Below, one piece after another: positions 36,887 to 46,920 of a stretch of DNA of 64,000 bases; the first letter of the stretch is position 1; each line of letters begins with the position of its first letter. A program made the translations under genes and the position numbers. The notes below the pieces were generated by a model that was not told where the DNA came from, did no database searches, and worked only from the letters and a program-made list of their open reading frames with translations. This stretch comes from Alphaproteobacteria bacterium (lineage in GTDB: Bacteria; Planctomycetota; Phycisphaerae; UBA1845), in NCBI GenBank assembly GCA_028285105.1, contig JANQQE010000005.1, forward strand, positions 155,286-219,285, written 5' to 3'.

Positions 36887-37583
36887 CCAGGTTCCTCGAA
36901 TCGTTGATGGTTCCGACGATTTTTCCGTCCTTGAGGACGACGATGCGGTCTGCGAAGCGGGCTCCGACAGGTTCGTGGGTGACGGCGATCACGGTGCGCT
37001 GCTGCTCGTCAACGAGATTGCGTAGTAGTGACCAGATCGATTCGGCATGGTGCGAATCAAGGTTACCAGTAGGCTCGTCCGCAAGGAGCAGGGCTGGGTC
37101 GTTTAGAAGGGCACGGGCAATGGCCACACGCTGCTGTTCACCCCCGGACAGAGCCTGCGGGCGATGTGATTCGCGGTGGGTCATGTTCACCGATTCGAGC
37201 AGTTCACGCGCCCGTGTCTGCGACGACCCATTGCGTGAACCGCCAATCAGCGAAGGAAGGGCGACATTCTCAATCGCCGTCAGTGTCGGGAGCAAATTGA
37301 AATTCTGAAAAACAACACCCAAGCGCGATCGACGAAGCAACGTGCGCTTGCGATCGGACATGGACGCGATGTCTTGTCCTTCGATCAGAATTTCGCCAGA
37401 AGTAGGGAGGTCAAGCCCGCCAATCAGGTGCAAGAGCGTACTCTTCCCAGAGCCGCTGGCCCCCATGATGACAAGAAATTCACCAGCGGTCGCCTCAAGC
37501 GATATGCCATCCAGCGCATGGACCGTCTCGTCCCCCAGACGGTACGATTTGCGCAGATCCCCAACCTCTAGAACACTTGCCAT
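36843..37583 (-). CDS. ABC transporter ATPase (LolD/MacB type)
   Basis: 246 residues. Walker A GASGSGKST near residue 40, Q-loop VVFQNFNLLPTLTAIEN, signature LSGGEQQRVAIARAL, Walker B LLLADEPTGNLD and the switch His in VIAVTHEPVGARFAD. This is the MacB/LolD class that powers FtsX-like permeases, moving lipoproteins or peptides out of the inner membrane. The stop codon lies 44 nt inside the permease gene, so the two are translated together. Substrate unknown. Confidence 0.93.
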   Translation of the reverse strand: MASVLEVGDLRKSYRLGDETVHALDGISLEATAGEFLVIMGASGSGKSTLLHLIGGLDLPTSGEILIEGQDIASMSDRKRTLLRRSRLGVVFQNFNLLPTLTAIENVALPSLIGGSRNGSSQTRARELLESVNMTHRESHRPQALSGGEQQRVAIARALLNDPALLLADEPTGNLDSHHAESIWSLLRNLVDEQQRTVIAVTHEPVGARFADRIVVLKDGKIVGTINDSRNLDATLVATRYTELAR

Positions 37584-37681
37584 GCACCGATTCTAGCGGC
37601 AGCAGCCAACTTGGCTACTACTGATTGGCGTGATTCGATTCCCAATCGATTGACAACACCGATTAAGCGATGTTGCCTAAG

Positions 37682-37713
37682 AAAAAACCACCTCGTATTT
37701 GCGCGAGGTGGTT
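37682..37713 (-). terminator. Rho-independent terminator of prepilin-like gene 1
   Basis: On the minus strand: stem AACCACCTCG / CGAGGTGGTT (10 bp perfect) with an 8-nt loop, followed by six T. It lies 67 nt past the stop codon at 37780, and also protects the ABC operon from read-through. Confidence 0.88.
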
Positions 37714-37779
37714 CAGGATTCTTCGCAATAAAGTCCGCTTACCAGAGCGTTCATCCGCCAACAGAGAACGGACCGGAAT

Positions 37780-38847
37780 TTAGAAGTTTACTCTTTCGAA
37801 CTCGTTTCCGACGCCTCCAGAAGTCGAGATCCCCGACCGTTCATTTCCGGCCCACTCTTTGGTCGTATCCAGCGTTTCGGCAGGCAGCGTATCAAGTTGC
37901 CATCCTAAACCGCGAACAAAAATGCAGTCACAAGACACGATGCCGGTGCAACCTGGCGGCATGCTGGTCAAGGTGAAGTTAACGAGACCGTATCCTTTGA
38001 TCTTAATGAATGAGGCGTGGCCATCGCCAAAAGCGACATTGAATTTGAAATCTTTCTTGTGAAACCCTTTGGCAATAAAGTCGCCATGGCTGAAGGGCCA
38101 ACCGCATTGCGAATTGGATTGGTTGTATTCTTCAGTATTGTTTGCAAAGAACGCGAAACGAGCAGCTGCTTCGTTGAGCATGACGGTGTTGGTTGGATTC
38201 GGAGTGCGCGACAACGGACGCTGATACATCGAATTCGAACTGGCAAACGCCGCATTTTGAGTTCCGACGAACAATGGGTTCGTAAAATACGACGTGCCAA
38301 AATAGTCGTACCCGGAGAGCTTTGAGTCCCGCCAGCCTTTGAAATGGTAACCACTGAACCCCTTGTCCGAAGGGCACTTGAAGTTGGGAAGATCCAATTT
38401 GGCGTCAATCTGCCAGTTGCGCTGCGTTCCGAAAAGAACAGGCGGAAGTCCAATACCGGATTTGTAAAGAATGTGATTCAATGGACGATGATACGCAGCA
38501 ATCAGTTTGTTGCCGCTCCAATTCGAATTCTGTGCATTCTTGTTCACACCCAGTCCGCTTTTTCCGCCAAAACCTGCGAACGCCAGATGACGCTGAGGGT
38601 GAACAGTATCGCCTTCTGCAATCGGTATGATTTTTTCGTTCCGGTCGTCCGCAGCGTACGTATTCGCCGCCTGCGCCAAACCGCGAACATTCGCCAAGCA
38701 AGCCACCTGTTTCGCCTGTTGTCGAGCCCGGCTGAGCGATGGCAATAGGATTGAGATAAGCAGGGCAATAATAGAGACAACCACCAAGAGTTCTACAAGC
38801 GTAAACGCTCCTTGATGAATGGTGCTACGACGAATTGATTTCTTCAT
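37780..38847 (-). CDS. Prepilin-like H-x-DG protein, paralogue 1
   Basis: Type II secretion/type IV pilin-like protein of 355 residues. The N-terminal [24 protein letters not shown] is a prepilin cleavage and methylation helix (F at +1, E at +5). The remainder is the planctomycete-type domain ending in the [14 protein letters not shown] motif. The ATG at 38847 has AGAGGAAAG 5 nt upstream. It is about nine-tenths identical in protein to the next gene upstream, so a recent tandem duplication. A terminator follows. Role: probably a secreted pseudopilus- or surface-related protein; not known. Confidence 0.85.
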   Translation of the reverse strand: MKKSIRRSTIHQGAFTLVELLVVVSIIALLISILLPSLSRARQQAKQVACLANVRGLAQAANTYAADDRNEKIIPIAEGDTVHPQRHLAFAGFGGKSGLGVNKNAQNSNWSGNKLIAAYHRPLNHILYKSGIGLPPVLFGTQRNWQIDAKLDLPNFKCPSDKGFSGYHFKGWRDSKLSGYDYFGTSYFTNPLFVGTQNAAFASSNSMYQRPLSRTPNPTNTVMLNEAAARFAFFANNTEEYNQSNSQCGWPFSHGDFIAKGFHKKDFKFNVAFGDGHASFIKIKGYGLVNFTLTSMPPGCTGIVSCDCIFVRGLGWQLDTLPAETLDTTKEWAGNERSGISTSGGVGNEFERVNF

Positions 38848-39193
38848 ACTTCTTTCCTCTAAAATCCAGTACTCAGGATGGTGTGCCAGAGACTGCTGGG
38901 CCATAAAACTTGCGAGAGATTTAAGACATTCTGCAATGCCGAAAAACGTTCTAAACGAGTATCATTATCTGCGACTTAAATGTCAATCGGACTCAGTCAA
39001 TCGGACTAAATAAACTCAGTTTGTTTTCAAGCCAATATGGCAATGAGACCAATATGGCAATGAGAAAGGTCTGGCCCACCGACAGGAAAGCCAGACCCAA
39101 TCAAAAATAATGACATGAATCGCTTTTGAAAACCGAAACGACATCCGCAACACCATAAGGTGTCGAATTTAAGCATTCGATTTTCAAACCGTG
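38848..39193. other. Spacer between the prepilin paralogues with short direct repeats
   Basis: No gene. It holds two short tandem repeats: an 11-base TCAATCGGACT twice (38983-39007) and a 17-base CCAATATGGCAATGAGA twice (39032-39065). A stem GGTCTGGC / GCCAGACC at 39068-39097 sits about 100 nt past the stop of paralogue 2 and may terminate it, though its T-run is weak. Confidence 0.45.
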
Positions 39194-40261
39194 CTAGAAA
39201 TTGGTAATTTCAAACTCGTTTCCCACACCGCCGGAGTCTGATATGCCAGACGAAGCGTTTCCAGCCCACTCTTTCGTCGTATCAATGGTTTCGGCTGGTA
39301 GCGTGTCAAGTTGCCATCCTAATCCGCGGACAAAAATGCAGTCACATGAAACTATTCCGGTGCACCCGGGGGGCATGGAGGTCAAATTGAAATTAACCAG
39401 TCCATATCCCTTGATTTTGATAAACGAGGCATGTCCATCGCCAAAAGCAACGTTAAACTTGAAATCTTTTTTGTGAAACCCTTTGGCAATAAAATCGCCA
39501 TGGCTACGCGGCCACAAACAGGCAGTATCTGATTGATCGTACTCTTCCGTATTATTCGCAAAAAATGCAAATCGAGCTGCGGCTTCATTGAACATGACCG
39601 TGTTCGTCGGATTTGGTGTTCGCGACAGGGGGCGCTGATACATTGAATTCGAACTGGCAAATGAGGCGTTTTGAGTTCCGACAAATAGAGGATTCACAAA
39701 GTATGACGTGCCGAAGTAATCGTAAGCAGACAGCTTTGAGTCACGCCACCCGCGAAAATGGTAACCGCTAAAGCCTTTGTCCGACGGGCACTTGAAGTTG
39801 GGAAGATCCAATTGGGCGTCGATTTGCCAGTTTAGGTTTGGCCCAAAAAGAGCCGGTGGAAGTCTAATACCGGATTTGTAGAGAACATGATTCAACGGAC
39901 GATGAAACGCGCCAATCAGCTTGTTTCCGCTCCAATTTGAGTTTTGTGCATTGTTATTCACACCCAGTCCACTTTTTCCGCCAAAACCTGCGAACGCCAG
40001 ATGACGCTGAGGGTGGACAATGTCGCCTTCTGCAATCGGTATGATTTTTTCGTTCGGGTCATCCGCAGCGTAAGTATTCGCCGCCTGCGCCAATCCACGA
40101 ACATTCGCCAAGCACGCCACCTGTTTTGCCTGTTGCCTCGCCCGGCTGAGCGATGGCAGCAAGATGGAGATTAGCAATGCAATGATCGAGACGACAACCA
40201 GCAATTCAACGAGAGTGAATGCGTTTTGTCTTGCTGCACGTTTATCAATTCGATGATTCAT
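39194..40261 (-). CDS. Prepilin-like H-x-DG protein, paralogue 2
   Basis: 355 residues with ATG 40261 and GGAG upstream. Prepilin helix and C-terminal FGDGH motif are as in paralogue 1; I count about 30 differences over some 340 aligned residues. Differences cluster around the middle (PNLNWQID versus [17 protein letters not shown] versus NSQCGWPFS) and the tail, while the first 90 residues are nearly the same. This suggests recent duplication with mild divergence or gene conversion. Confidence 0.85.
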   Translation of the reverse strand: MNHRIDKRAARQNAFTLVELLVVVSIIALLISILLPSLSRARQQAKQVACLANVRGLAQAANTYAADDPNEKIIPIAEGDIVHPQRHLAFAGFGGKSGLGVNNNAQNSNWSGNKLIGAFHRPLNHVLYKSGIRLPPALFGPNLNWQIDAQLDLPNFKCPSDKGFSGYHFRGWRDSKLSAYDYFGTSYFVNPLFVGTQNASFASSNSMYQRPLSRTPNPTNTVMFNEAAARFAFFANNTEEYDQSDTACLWPRSHGDFIAKGFHKKDFKFNVAFGDGHASFIKIKGYGLVNFNLTSMPPGCTGIVSCDCIFVRGLGWQLDTLPAETIDTTKEWAGNASSGISDSGGVGNEFEITNF

Positions 40262-40741
40262 GATTCGTATCTCCTGACATCTAACACGACTGAATGAATC
40301 GACAAACCGGTTACCGATTCATTTGGATTCGTCAAATATTCTTGGTGATCGAAACTAACAGGAAAGATTGAAACAAGGGACAAGCCGGCGCAAACCGATT
40401 CCGGCTCACCATCGGATGAACTACACACGTTATTAGTATCGGAACCCATCTGGCAATAGTCAAGTGATTCCACTTGCTTTGAGCCCGATTTGGCGCTCCC
40501 AAGCCTATATCGCATTTTGTGTCAAGAATGTGTCCAAGCAACATGGAATCCTTTATGCAAGCCAATTCGACCCTGCGCAAGCACATCGCGATGATGCATG
40601 GGCCTGAATGCAGGTGGGTCGAACAATCTTGTGCCAGCGAATAGCATAACAACAAGTCAGCGATTCGACGCTTGCGCTACGGCGAAATTGAATGAATCGC
40701 GTTCTTGAAAACCATGAATCAAAATGAATGGATTCTGACCC
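40262..40741. other. Gene-free stretch between paralogue 2 and lpxA
   Basis: No credible gene in 480 bases. A 9-bp stem AATGAATCG / CGATTCATT at 40293-40323 lies in the minus-strand leader of paralogue 2 and may be an mRNA structure. The region must hold divergent promoters for that gene and for lpxA; I cannot pick them with confidence. Confidence 0.35.
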
Positions 40742-41545
40742 ATGATTCACCCAACTGCCATTGTTGACAAATCCGCCACTTTGGAAGAGGGCGTCGAACT
40801 CGGGCCATACGTTGTCATCGACGGGCCTGTACGCATCGGGGCCGGTACGCGAATCTGCGCCCATGCCCATATCGAGGGTCATACCGATATTGGCAGCGAA
40901 TGTGTGATCTCCCCTTTCGCCAGCGTGGGCGGCCCACCGCAGGATCACAGCTATGACGGCGCGACAAGCCTCTGCCGGGTCGGTGACCGAACACTGATTC
41001 GTGAGGGCGTGACCATCAACCGCGGGACATCCGAGGGGTCGGTCACGCAGGTTGGAAATGACTGCATGCTCATGTCGAATTCGCACGTCGCGCACGACTG
41101 CATGATCGAGGATCATGTCACGATGTCGAGCGGTGTCTTGTTGGCTGGTCATGTCACGTTGTGTCACCACGCAGTGCTGGGGGGGGCTGCGATGGTTCAA
41201 CAGTTCGGTCGCGTAGGCGAATACACGATGATCAGCGGTGCGACGTTGATGACCCGCGATGCAGCTCCGTTCATGACGTATTCAGAGCGGTGCGTTTGCC
41301 ACGGCGTCAATCGCGTGGGCATGCGCCGTGGCGGTTTTGATCGCGAGTCGATCGACGAAGTGCGCCACCTGCATCGCAAGATTTTCCGCGAGACCGCCAA
41401 CCTCAAGGGGGCTGCAAAATCGCTGCTCGGAACGACCAAAACCAAAGCCGGCGAGCGTCTTCTGGAGTTCGTCCTGGTCGACAGCAAAAGGGGAATCGGC
41501 TCCAAGCGCCAAGGGCGAATCGATACAGAAATCGACGCAACCTGA
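40742..41545 (+). CDS. lpxA: UDP-N-acetylglucosamine acyltransferase (LpxA)
   Basis: First enzyme of lipid A synthesis: moves a hydroxyacyl chain from acyl carrier protein to UDP-GlcNAc. The hexapeptide repeats of a left-handed beta-helix are plain (IHPTAIVDKSA, IGAGTRICAHAHIEG). The substrate loop GGPPQDHSYDG and the catalytic His region SNSHVAHDC (about residues 111-119) match LpxA, and the C-terminal helical part is present. Length 267 is normal. It stands alone, without lpxD, fabZ or lpxB, but shows a Gram-negative outer membrane. Confidence 0.93.
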   Translation: MIHPTAIVDKSATLEEGVELGPYVVIDGPVRIGAGTRICAHAHIEGHTDIGSECVISPFASVGGPPQDHSYDGATSLCRVGDRTLIREGVTINRGTSEGSVTQVGNDCMLMSNSHVAHDCMIEDHVTMSSGVLLAGHVTLCHHAVLGGAAMVQQFGRVGEYTMISGATLMTRDAAPFMTYSERCVCHGVNRVGMRRGGFDRESIDEVRHLHRKIFRETANLKGAAKSLLGTTKTKAGERLLEFVLVDSKRGIGSKRQGRIDTEIDAT

Positions 41546-42434
41546 TAATGATCACGCCAGCGTGACTCTTAGGTTTCATTTTCACAATCGCGCAATTGTT
41601 ACAGCGCAACCAACCCATCAAAAGTGAATTTGGCTAGTCTGCGTGGTCGTGAGAAGGTATTTGCAACCGCAAATGTTACCAGTTGCAAACACGCATGGGG
41701 GGAAATTATCCATAGGTAATTGTCAACATCGATCATGCCCGCGAAAGAATTACAGGTTATCGCTATTTATGGTCAATTAAATGTTGCCAACGGTTCTTGT
41801 ATTAGTAGGATAACCCCGGTCAACTGACATGGCGGTCACACTTCTGTCGGTTCAGCATTTGAAAAGAAACACGTCGCTCCACGATTTGCAGCATGCTTGT
41901 AATTGGACCGCTGTATTCGGATTGCGAATGCCAGACCAGCCGCCAATCGCGTTGAGGAGATTGTGGGCCAAGTTGTTTTTCGGGCGAATTTTTGGTGACT
42001 CGCTTTCCTGGAGAACTCGTCATTAGCGCTGGCAGACGTTCTTGATCAAAAAAGCTACGAAGCTACCGATGCTTCTTTCCCCTCCGGAAGGCACCCGGCA
42101 TCTCCAATCGATGTCGGGTGCTTTCTTCTTGATTGCAGTTCGATCGGAATTTTTGGGTTCGACATTATTCTTGTGTGACACATGCCACAATCAACCAGCC
42201 CCAGTCCTTCCCCATGAAGTTAACGTTTTACGCGACAAGCACTTGTACCCTTGACTGCTTGCGCCGATTCGTTGGAGACAAAACCAATTTTGGGGCGACA
42301 TGCTTCGACACTTGCCCATCTTCAGAGAATGAAATAAAAGCAATCGAGGCGCGAATCTATCATTTGTATGCGCACGATCCATTCAAGGGTACTCGGTCAG
42401 TCCGAAATTCAATCCCATGCGAAACGAGGTTTCG
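41546..42434. other. Gene-free stretch after lpxA
   Basis: About 890 bases, more AT-rich than its surroundings, with no gene I can support. It contains the terminator-like hairpin at 42091-42121. Short frames here lack ribosome-binding sites and resemble no protein I know. Confidence 0.4.
42091..42130 (+). terminator. Hairpin with T-rich tail in a gene-free stretch
   Basis: Stem GCACCCGGCATC / GATGTCGGGTGC (12 bp, one mismatch) with loop TCCAAT-C, followed by TTTCTTCTT. It is 546 bases past the lpxA stop, too far for a simple lpxA terminator, so it may end a non-coding transcript starting between 41.6 and 42.1 kb. Confidence 0.6.
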
Positions 42435-43259
42435 ATGTACAACACGGTCGTTTTCGGTCCTTTTGCGGTAACGATTCTTCTGGGTTTGGCATTCCCATCA
42501 TGCGCCAATGCCCAGGGCAAGGCGAACGAAGTTGTGATTACGCTTAACGAGCAGGCAGCGCCCGAAGTCGTCGCAATCCTCGACCGTCTCGAACAGGCTG
42601 GCAAAGACATCAAGTCGATCAAGTGCGGCGTCAAGTTCAAGACCGTGGACAATCTAAACATCTCGGAAACAACGCGGTATGGCGGAATCCAGTTCAAGCG
42701 GGCTGAACCGCACCCGATGTTTTTTGTCTTTTTCGACAAGATGGACGCGGATGGAACGGTGCTGCGGCACAAGGTCTGGTATCTGTTCCGCGACCGCTGG
42801 CTGATCGAAGCCAACAGCAAAAGCAAAAACCGCATCGATCGCGAAATCCTGGAACCGGGCGAGACGGCTGACTTTTTCGATCTGGACAAAGCCCCCTTCC
42901 CAATGCCGTTCGGTCAAAAGAAAGAGCAGATTCTCAAGAACTTCTCGGTGAAGTTAATCCCGCCGCAACCCGGTGATCCGGACGACTGCGATCATTTGTT
43001 GTGCAAGCCGCGTCCCGAATCTGGGCTCGCTCGTGACTATGGTCGGCTTGATTATTACGTCTCGCGAAAACTGAACCTGCCCCTGCGAATCTTGGTCGAA
43101 GACGCCCCGGGGACCAATCTCAAAGTTGCCGATTTCGAAGGCCTCACCGAAAAAAGCATCAATCAGAATCTACCCGACAGCGCGTTTGTTTTACCAAAGG
43201 AAACTGACGGTTATCATAAGACCACTGAGCCCAAGCGCCCTGCTCCTCCCGGCGAGTAA
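42435..43259 (+). CDS. Secreted LolA-like-fold protein of unknown function
   Basis: 274 residues. ATG 42435 has GAGG 5-6 nt upstream. The signal peptide covers about residues 1-27, with cleavage near ANAQ. The mature part (EVVAILDRLEQAGKDIKSIKCGVKFKTVDN) and alternating strands such as VWYLFRDRWLIEANSKSKNRIDREIL resemble the LolA/LppX-like outer-membrane lipoprotein-sorting fold, which many planctomycetes carry in several copies. It ends with a Pro/Lys-rich tail. It lies 36 nt before tdh, though a direct link is unclear. Confidence 0.7.
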   Translation: MYNTVVFGPFAVTILLGLAFPSCANAQGKANEVVITLNEQAAPEVVAILDRLEQAGKDIKSIKCGVKFKTVDNLNISETTRYGGIQFKRAEPHPMFFVFFDKMDADGTVLRHKVWYLFRDRWLIEANSKSKNRIDREILEPGETADFFDLDKAPFPMPFGQKKEQILKNFSVKLIPPQPGDPDDCDHLLCKPRPESGLARDYGRLDYYVSRKLNLPLRILVEDAPGTNLKVADFEGLTEKSINQNLPDSAFVLPKETDGYHKTTEPKRPAPPGE

Positions 43260-43295
43260 GGTGCGCCATTCAAATTCTCAGGGGGAAGGCAAGAA

Positions 43296-44429
43296 ATGCC
43301 GACAACGATGCGGGCCGTTCAAAAAACCAAAAACGAATGCGGCCTATCGGTTGAAGAAGTACCCATACCCCAAATCAAACCCGACGAGGTGCTGGTCGAA
43401 GTCGAAGCGGCAGGCATTTGTGGTACCGATCTGCACATTTGGAAGTGGGATGCGTGGAGTCGTCAGCGCATCAAGCCGCCACTAACTTTGGGCCATGAAT
43501 TCTCCGGGACGATTGTCGAAGTCGGTTCGCAAGTAGAGCATGGCCGAGTCGGCGATTTTGTCTCGGCGGAGTCTCACATCACCTGCGGCATGTGCTACCA
43601 GTGTCGAACCGGTCAGGCGCATCTGTGTCCGCGAACGCGAATCCTTGGTGTCGATATCGACGGAGCGTTCGCCGAGTATGTGGCGATTCCTGAAAAAGTA
43701 ATCTGGCACAACGATCGCGAAAAGATCAGCGCTGAAATCGCAGCCATTCAGGAACCGTTTGGCAACGCAGTGTTCGCAACGCTCGATCAGGACATTACCG
43801 GTAAGAGCGTCGCGATTCTAGGTTGCGGTCCGATCGGGTTGTTCAGCGTCGGAATCGCCAAAGCCAGCGGGGCATCCTACGTTTACGCCACCGACATCAA
43901 CGACAATCGACTTAGACTGGCGAAAACGATGGGTGCAACGGAAGTCTTCAACCCAAGCGCCGGCGGTGACGTTGTGGATCGCTTGATGGAAGCAAATCAA
44001 GGCCTAGGCATCGATGTTGTTTTGGAGATGAGCGGGGCGCCGATCGCGATCAACACCGCGTTTCGCGCGGCGAGGCATGGCGGGAAGGTCGTGCTGTTTG
44101 GCATACCGGCTGACCCGGTTGAAATCGACATCGCCGAGAACATGATTTTCAAAAACCTGAACGTCACCGCACTGAATGGCCGCCGCATCTTCGAGACATG
44201 GTTCAAGACCCGCTGGCTTCTCGCCAACAAGGTCGTGGACCTCGAACCGCTGATCACCAAGACCGTATCGTTCGACGAAATCAACGACGCGATGGAATTG
44301 CTGGCCCGCGGCGATGCGTGCAAACTTGTGCTTCTTCCGGAAATCCAATTGCCACGTGCTCCAAAAGTCGCTTCGACATGGCGCGTTCCAAAAGACGCTG
44401 CCGATCACGGAACGGTGCAGCACCGATAG
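43296..44429 (+). CDS. tdh: L-threonine 3-dehydrogenase
   Basis: Zinc- and NAD-dependent medium-chain dehydrogenase turning threonine into 2-amino-3-ketobutyrate. The catalytic zinc Cys is in GICGTDLHIWKWD and the next ligands in GHEFSGT; the structural zinc cluster is CGMCYQCRTGQAHLCP. The NAD motif is GCGPIGLFSVG. Length 377 is slightly longer than usual (about 341), with extra residues at the C-terminus. RBS GGGGAAGG lies 7 nt before ATG 43296. kbl follows after 42 nt, completing the pathway to glycine. Confidence 0.93.
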   Translation: MPTTMRAVQKTKNECGLSVEEVPIPQIKPDEVLVEVEAAGICGTDLHIWKWDAWSRQRIKPPLTLGHEFSGTIVEVGSQVEHGRVGDFVSAESHITCGMCYQCRTGQAHLCPRTRILGVDIDGAFAEYVAIPEKVIWHNDREKISAEIAAIQEPFGNAVFATLDQDITGKSVAILGCGPIGLFSVGIAKASGASYVYATDINDNRLRLAKTMGATEVFNPSAGGDVVDRLMEANQGLGIDVVLEMSGAPIAINTAFRAARHGGKVVLFGIPADPVEIDIAENMIFKNLNVTALNGRRIFETWFKTRWLLANKVVDLEPLITKTVSFDEINDAMELLARGDACKLVLLPEIQLPRAPKVASTWRVPKDAADHGTVQHR

Positions 44430-44471
44430 CGATCGGTTTCGTTCAATCAGAAAACGCAAAGGACATACGCC

Positions 44472-45713
44472 ATGTACGGGGCGATGCAAAAAGCACTACA
44501 GCAGGAATTGTCGGGCATTCGCGATGCTGGACTGTTCAAGCAAGAACGGGAAATACAATCCCCGCAAGCTGCAAGCATTCGTGTAGCCTTTCCCAATGCC
44601 GACGCACCCAAAGACGTTCTCAACTTCTGCGCGAACAACTATCTCGGTTTATCCAGCCATCCGAAAGTCATCGAAGCGGCTGCGGCTGCCTTGCAATCGC
44701 ACGGCTTCGGCATGAGCAGCGTGCGATTTATTTGCGGAACACAGGATATTCATCGCGAGTTGGAGAAACGCATTGCGAAGTTTCTCGGAACCGATGACAC
44801 GATTCTTTACGCGGCATGCTTCGACGCGAACGGCGGCGTGTTTGAACCGTTGCTCAATGACAAAGACGCGATCCTCACCGATCAGCTCAACCATGCCAGC
44901 ATCATCGACGGCGTGCGACTCTGCAAAGCCAAACGCTACATCTTCAAGCATGCCGACATGACCGATCTCGAAAGTAAATTGTCCGATGCGCAGTCAGCTC
45001 GCTATCGATTGATAGTCACCGATGGTTCGTTCAGCATGGATGGCGACATTGCCAAACTCGACCAGATATGCGACCTCGCGGATAAGTACAACGCGCTTGT
45101 CATGACTGACGAATGTCATTGCACAGGTTTTCTCGGCAAGACGGGGCGCGGTGCGATTGAGCATTGTGGTGTGCAGGGCCGCGTCGACATCATCACGGGA
45201 ACGCTGGGTAAAGCGCTTGGCGGTGCGTCGGGCGGATTCACCAGCGGGCGACAGGAAATCATCGACATGCTGCGTCAGCGCTCGCGGCCATACTTGTTCA
45301 GCAATACGTTGGCACCGCCGATTGTCGCAGCTTCGCTTAAAGTACTCGACATTCTCGAAGAATCGACGGAACTTCGCGACAAGTTGGAAGCAAATACCAA
45401 GCGGTTCAGAGAGAAGATGGCGGCGGCTGGATTCGATATCAAAGCAGGCGAGCATCCGATCGTACCCATCATGCTTTACAACGCACCGCTTGCGCAAAAA
45501 TTTGCGAGCGATCTGTATGATAAGGGGATTTATGTGATCGGGTTTTTCTTCCCGGTCGTGCCCAAAGGCGAGGCCCGCATCCGTGTGCAACTTTCTGCCG
45601 ACCATAAATCTGAGAACATCGATCGAGCCGTCGAAGCGTTTACCGAAGTCGGTGAGAAGCACGGAATCCTGCATCAAACGCGCGATCAGATCATCGCCAA
45701 ATTCGGCGAATAA
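44472..45713 (+). CDS. kbl: Glycine C-acetyltransferase (2-amino-3-ketobutyrate CoA ligase)
   Basis: PLP enzyme of 413 residues that splits 2-amino-3-ketobutyrate with CoA into glycine and acetyl-Co[30 protein letters not shown] and the PLP-lysine motif [14 protein letters not shown] (Lys near residue 246) are diagnostic. The aspartate-histidine motif is [10 protein letters not shown] instead of the E. coli DDSHAVGF; the PLP-contacting Asp and His are kept. ATG 44472 has AAAGGA about 8 nt upstream. It forms an operon with tdh. Confidence 0.95.
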   Translation: MYGAMQKALQQELSGIRDAGLFKQEREIQSPQAASIRVAFPNADAPKDVLNFCANNYLGLSSHPKVIEAAAAALQSHGFGMSSVRFICGTQDIHRELEKRIAKFLGTDDTILYAACFDANGGVFEPLLNDKDAILTDQLNHASIIDGVRLCKAKRYIFKHADMTDLESKLSDAQSARYRLIVTDGSFSMDGDIAKLDQICDLADKYNALVMTDECHCTGFLGKTGRGAIEHCGVQGRVDIITGTLGKALGGASGGFTSGRQEIIDMLRQRSRPYLFSNTLAPPIVAASLKVLDILEESTELRDKLEANTKRFREKMAAAGFDIKAGEHPIVPIMLYNAPLAQKFASDLYDKGIYVIGFFFPVVPKGEARIRVQLSADHKSENIDRAVEAFTEVGEKHGILHQTRDQIIAKFGE

Positions 45714-45801
45714 AATTCAAGGATTCGTGCTTTGATCCCCGAACTCTCGGTCCTCGAATCCGTATAACAACAATGAATCAAAACAGCAAAGGAACGTGGT
45801 T

Positions 45802-46206
45802 ATGAATGATATTACGCTGGCGCAAGCGCAAAACGCAGTTGCGGCTGCCATTGAAAAATCGAAACAAATCGGTGTGAAGATGGACATCGCCATCGTCGAT
45901 GCCGGCGCAAACCTGAAGGCGTTCGCGCGGATGGATAGTGCATGGCTGGGTTCGATCGACATCGCCTTGAAGAAAGCCAGGACAGCGCGTTACTTCGACA
46001 TGAACACGGGCGATATTGGTGGTTTGTCGCAACCGGGTGGCGCGCTCTACAATATCGAACATTCCAACGGCGGATTGATTACGTTCCCCGGTGGTGTACC
46101 AATCAAGAACAGCAGCGGTACGATCATCGGCGCAATTGGCGTGTCAGGCGATTCGGTCGAAAACGATCATGCCGTGGCAGAAGCCGGAGCGGCTGCCGTT
46201 AACTGA
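45802..46206 (+). CDS. GlcG/HbpS-family protein
   Basis: Small protein of 132 residues of the GlcG/HbpS family (heme-degrading or cofactor-binding in some members). [21 protein letters not shown], the strand [25 protein letters not shown] and GAIGVSGDS are hallmarks. ATG 45802 has AAAGGA 9 nt upstream. There is no signal peptide, so it is cytoplasmic. It sits after kbl and before a DinB protein. Confidence 0.85.
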   Translation: MNDITLAQAQNAVAAAIEKSKQIGVKMDIAIVDAGANLKAFARMDSAWLGSIDIALKKARTARYFDMNTGDIGGLSQPGGALYNIEHSNGGLITFPGGVPIKNSSGTIIGAIGVSGDSVENDHAVAEAGAAAVN

Positions 46207-46243
46207 TGGGCGAACACAAACGCAGTTCGGAGAAGTAACAGCC

Positions 46244-46747
46244 ATGACGATCGAAAGCATTCGCACCCTGTTGCGCTACAACGACGCTGCCAATGCGATG
46301 GTGTTGGCGGCTGCCTTGCCATTGTCTGATGAATCGCTCGACACGACATTTCCAATGGGTCGCGGTTCATTGCGAAAAACGCTGCTGCACATTTGGGCAG
46401 GCGAGTCGGCATGGTTGTCGCGGTGGAAGGGCGTTGTCGAAACGCCGTGGCCAAACGAGAACGATCCGACACCAGTTACCAAGGTCCAGAGTCGGATCGA
46501 GAAAACGCGAATCGAACGAAATGAATTCATAGACGGGCTTACAGAAAACGATTTGCAAGTCCCGCAAAAATATCGCGATTCAAAAGGCGAACTCTTTGAG
46601 GCGACGCTTGGCGACATGCTCATCCAAGGGTTCATCCATTCAACGCATCATCGAGCACAAGCCGTCAACATGCTGCGCAACGTCGAAGCGGGATTGGTCG
46701 AACTCGATTACATGAACTGGGTCCGTCAGCCCGTTACGGCCACCTAA
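46244..46747 (+). CDS. DinB/YfiT-like metal-binding protein
   Basis: 167-residue four-helix bundle of the DinB type. Likely metal-binding histidines are in TLLHIWAGESAWL and in IHSTHHRAQAVNMLR. Family members include thiol transferases and proteins of unknown role. ATG 46244 has GGAGAAG about 8 nt upstream; it starts 37 nt after the GlcG-like gene, probably in the same operon. A short GC stem and T-run (CGGCTTTTTTATT) follow the stop and may terminate it. Confidence 0.82.
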   Translation: MTIESIRTLLRYNDAANAMVLAAALPLSDESLDTTFPMGRGSLRKTLLHIWAGESAWLSRWKGVVETPWPNENDPTPVTKVQSRIEKTRIERNEFIDGLTENDLQVPQKYRDSKGELFEATLGDMLIQGFIHSTHHRAQAVNMLRNVEAGLVELDYMNWVRQPVTAT

Positions 46748-46920
46748 ACAGACGGCTTTTTTATTGATCGCCAAGATGAGGCTTCACGTCAACGCTCTGC
46801 GCAATAAGGATGAGCGTGATACGGGCCGCATTTATTTCTCAAGAACATCGCAAGTGAAGCAAGCATGCAAAGTGATTGGGCTGGCCAAGTTCGATCACTT
46901 AGCGTTTAACGTCAGGACGA

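Noticed and set aside
40553..41200. Minus-strand frame of 215 codons over lpxA
   Set aside because: lpxA on the plus strand is certain; the antisense product has no recognisable motifs.
41829..42254. Two short plus-strand frames after lpxA
   Set aside because: One runs through the terminator-like hairpin; neither has a ribosome-binding site or a recognisable product.
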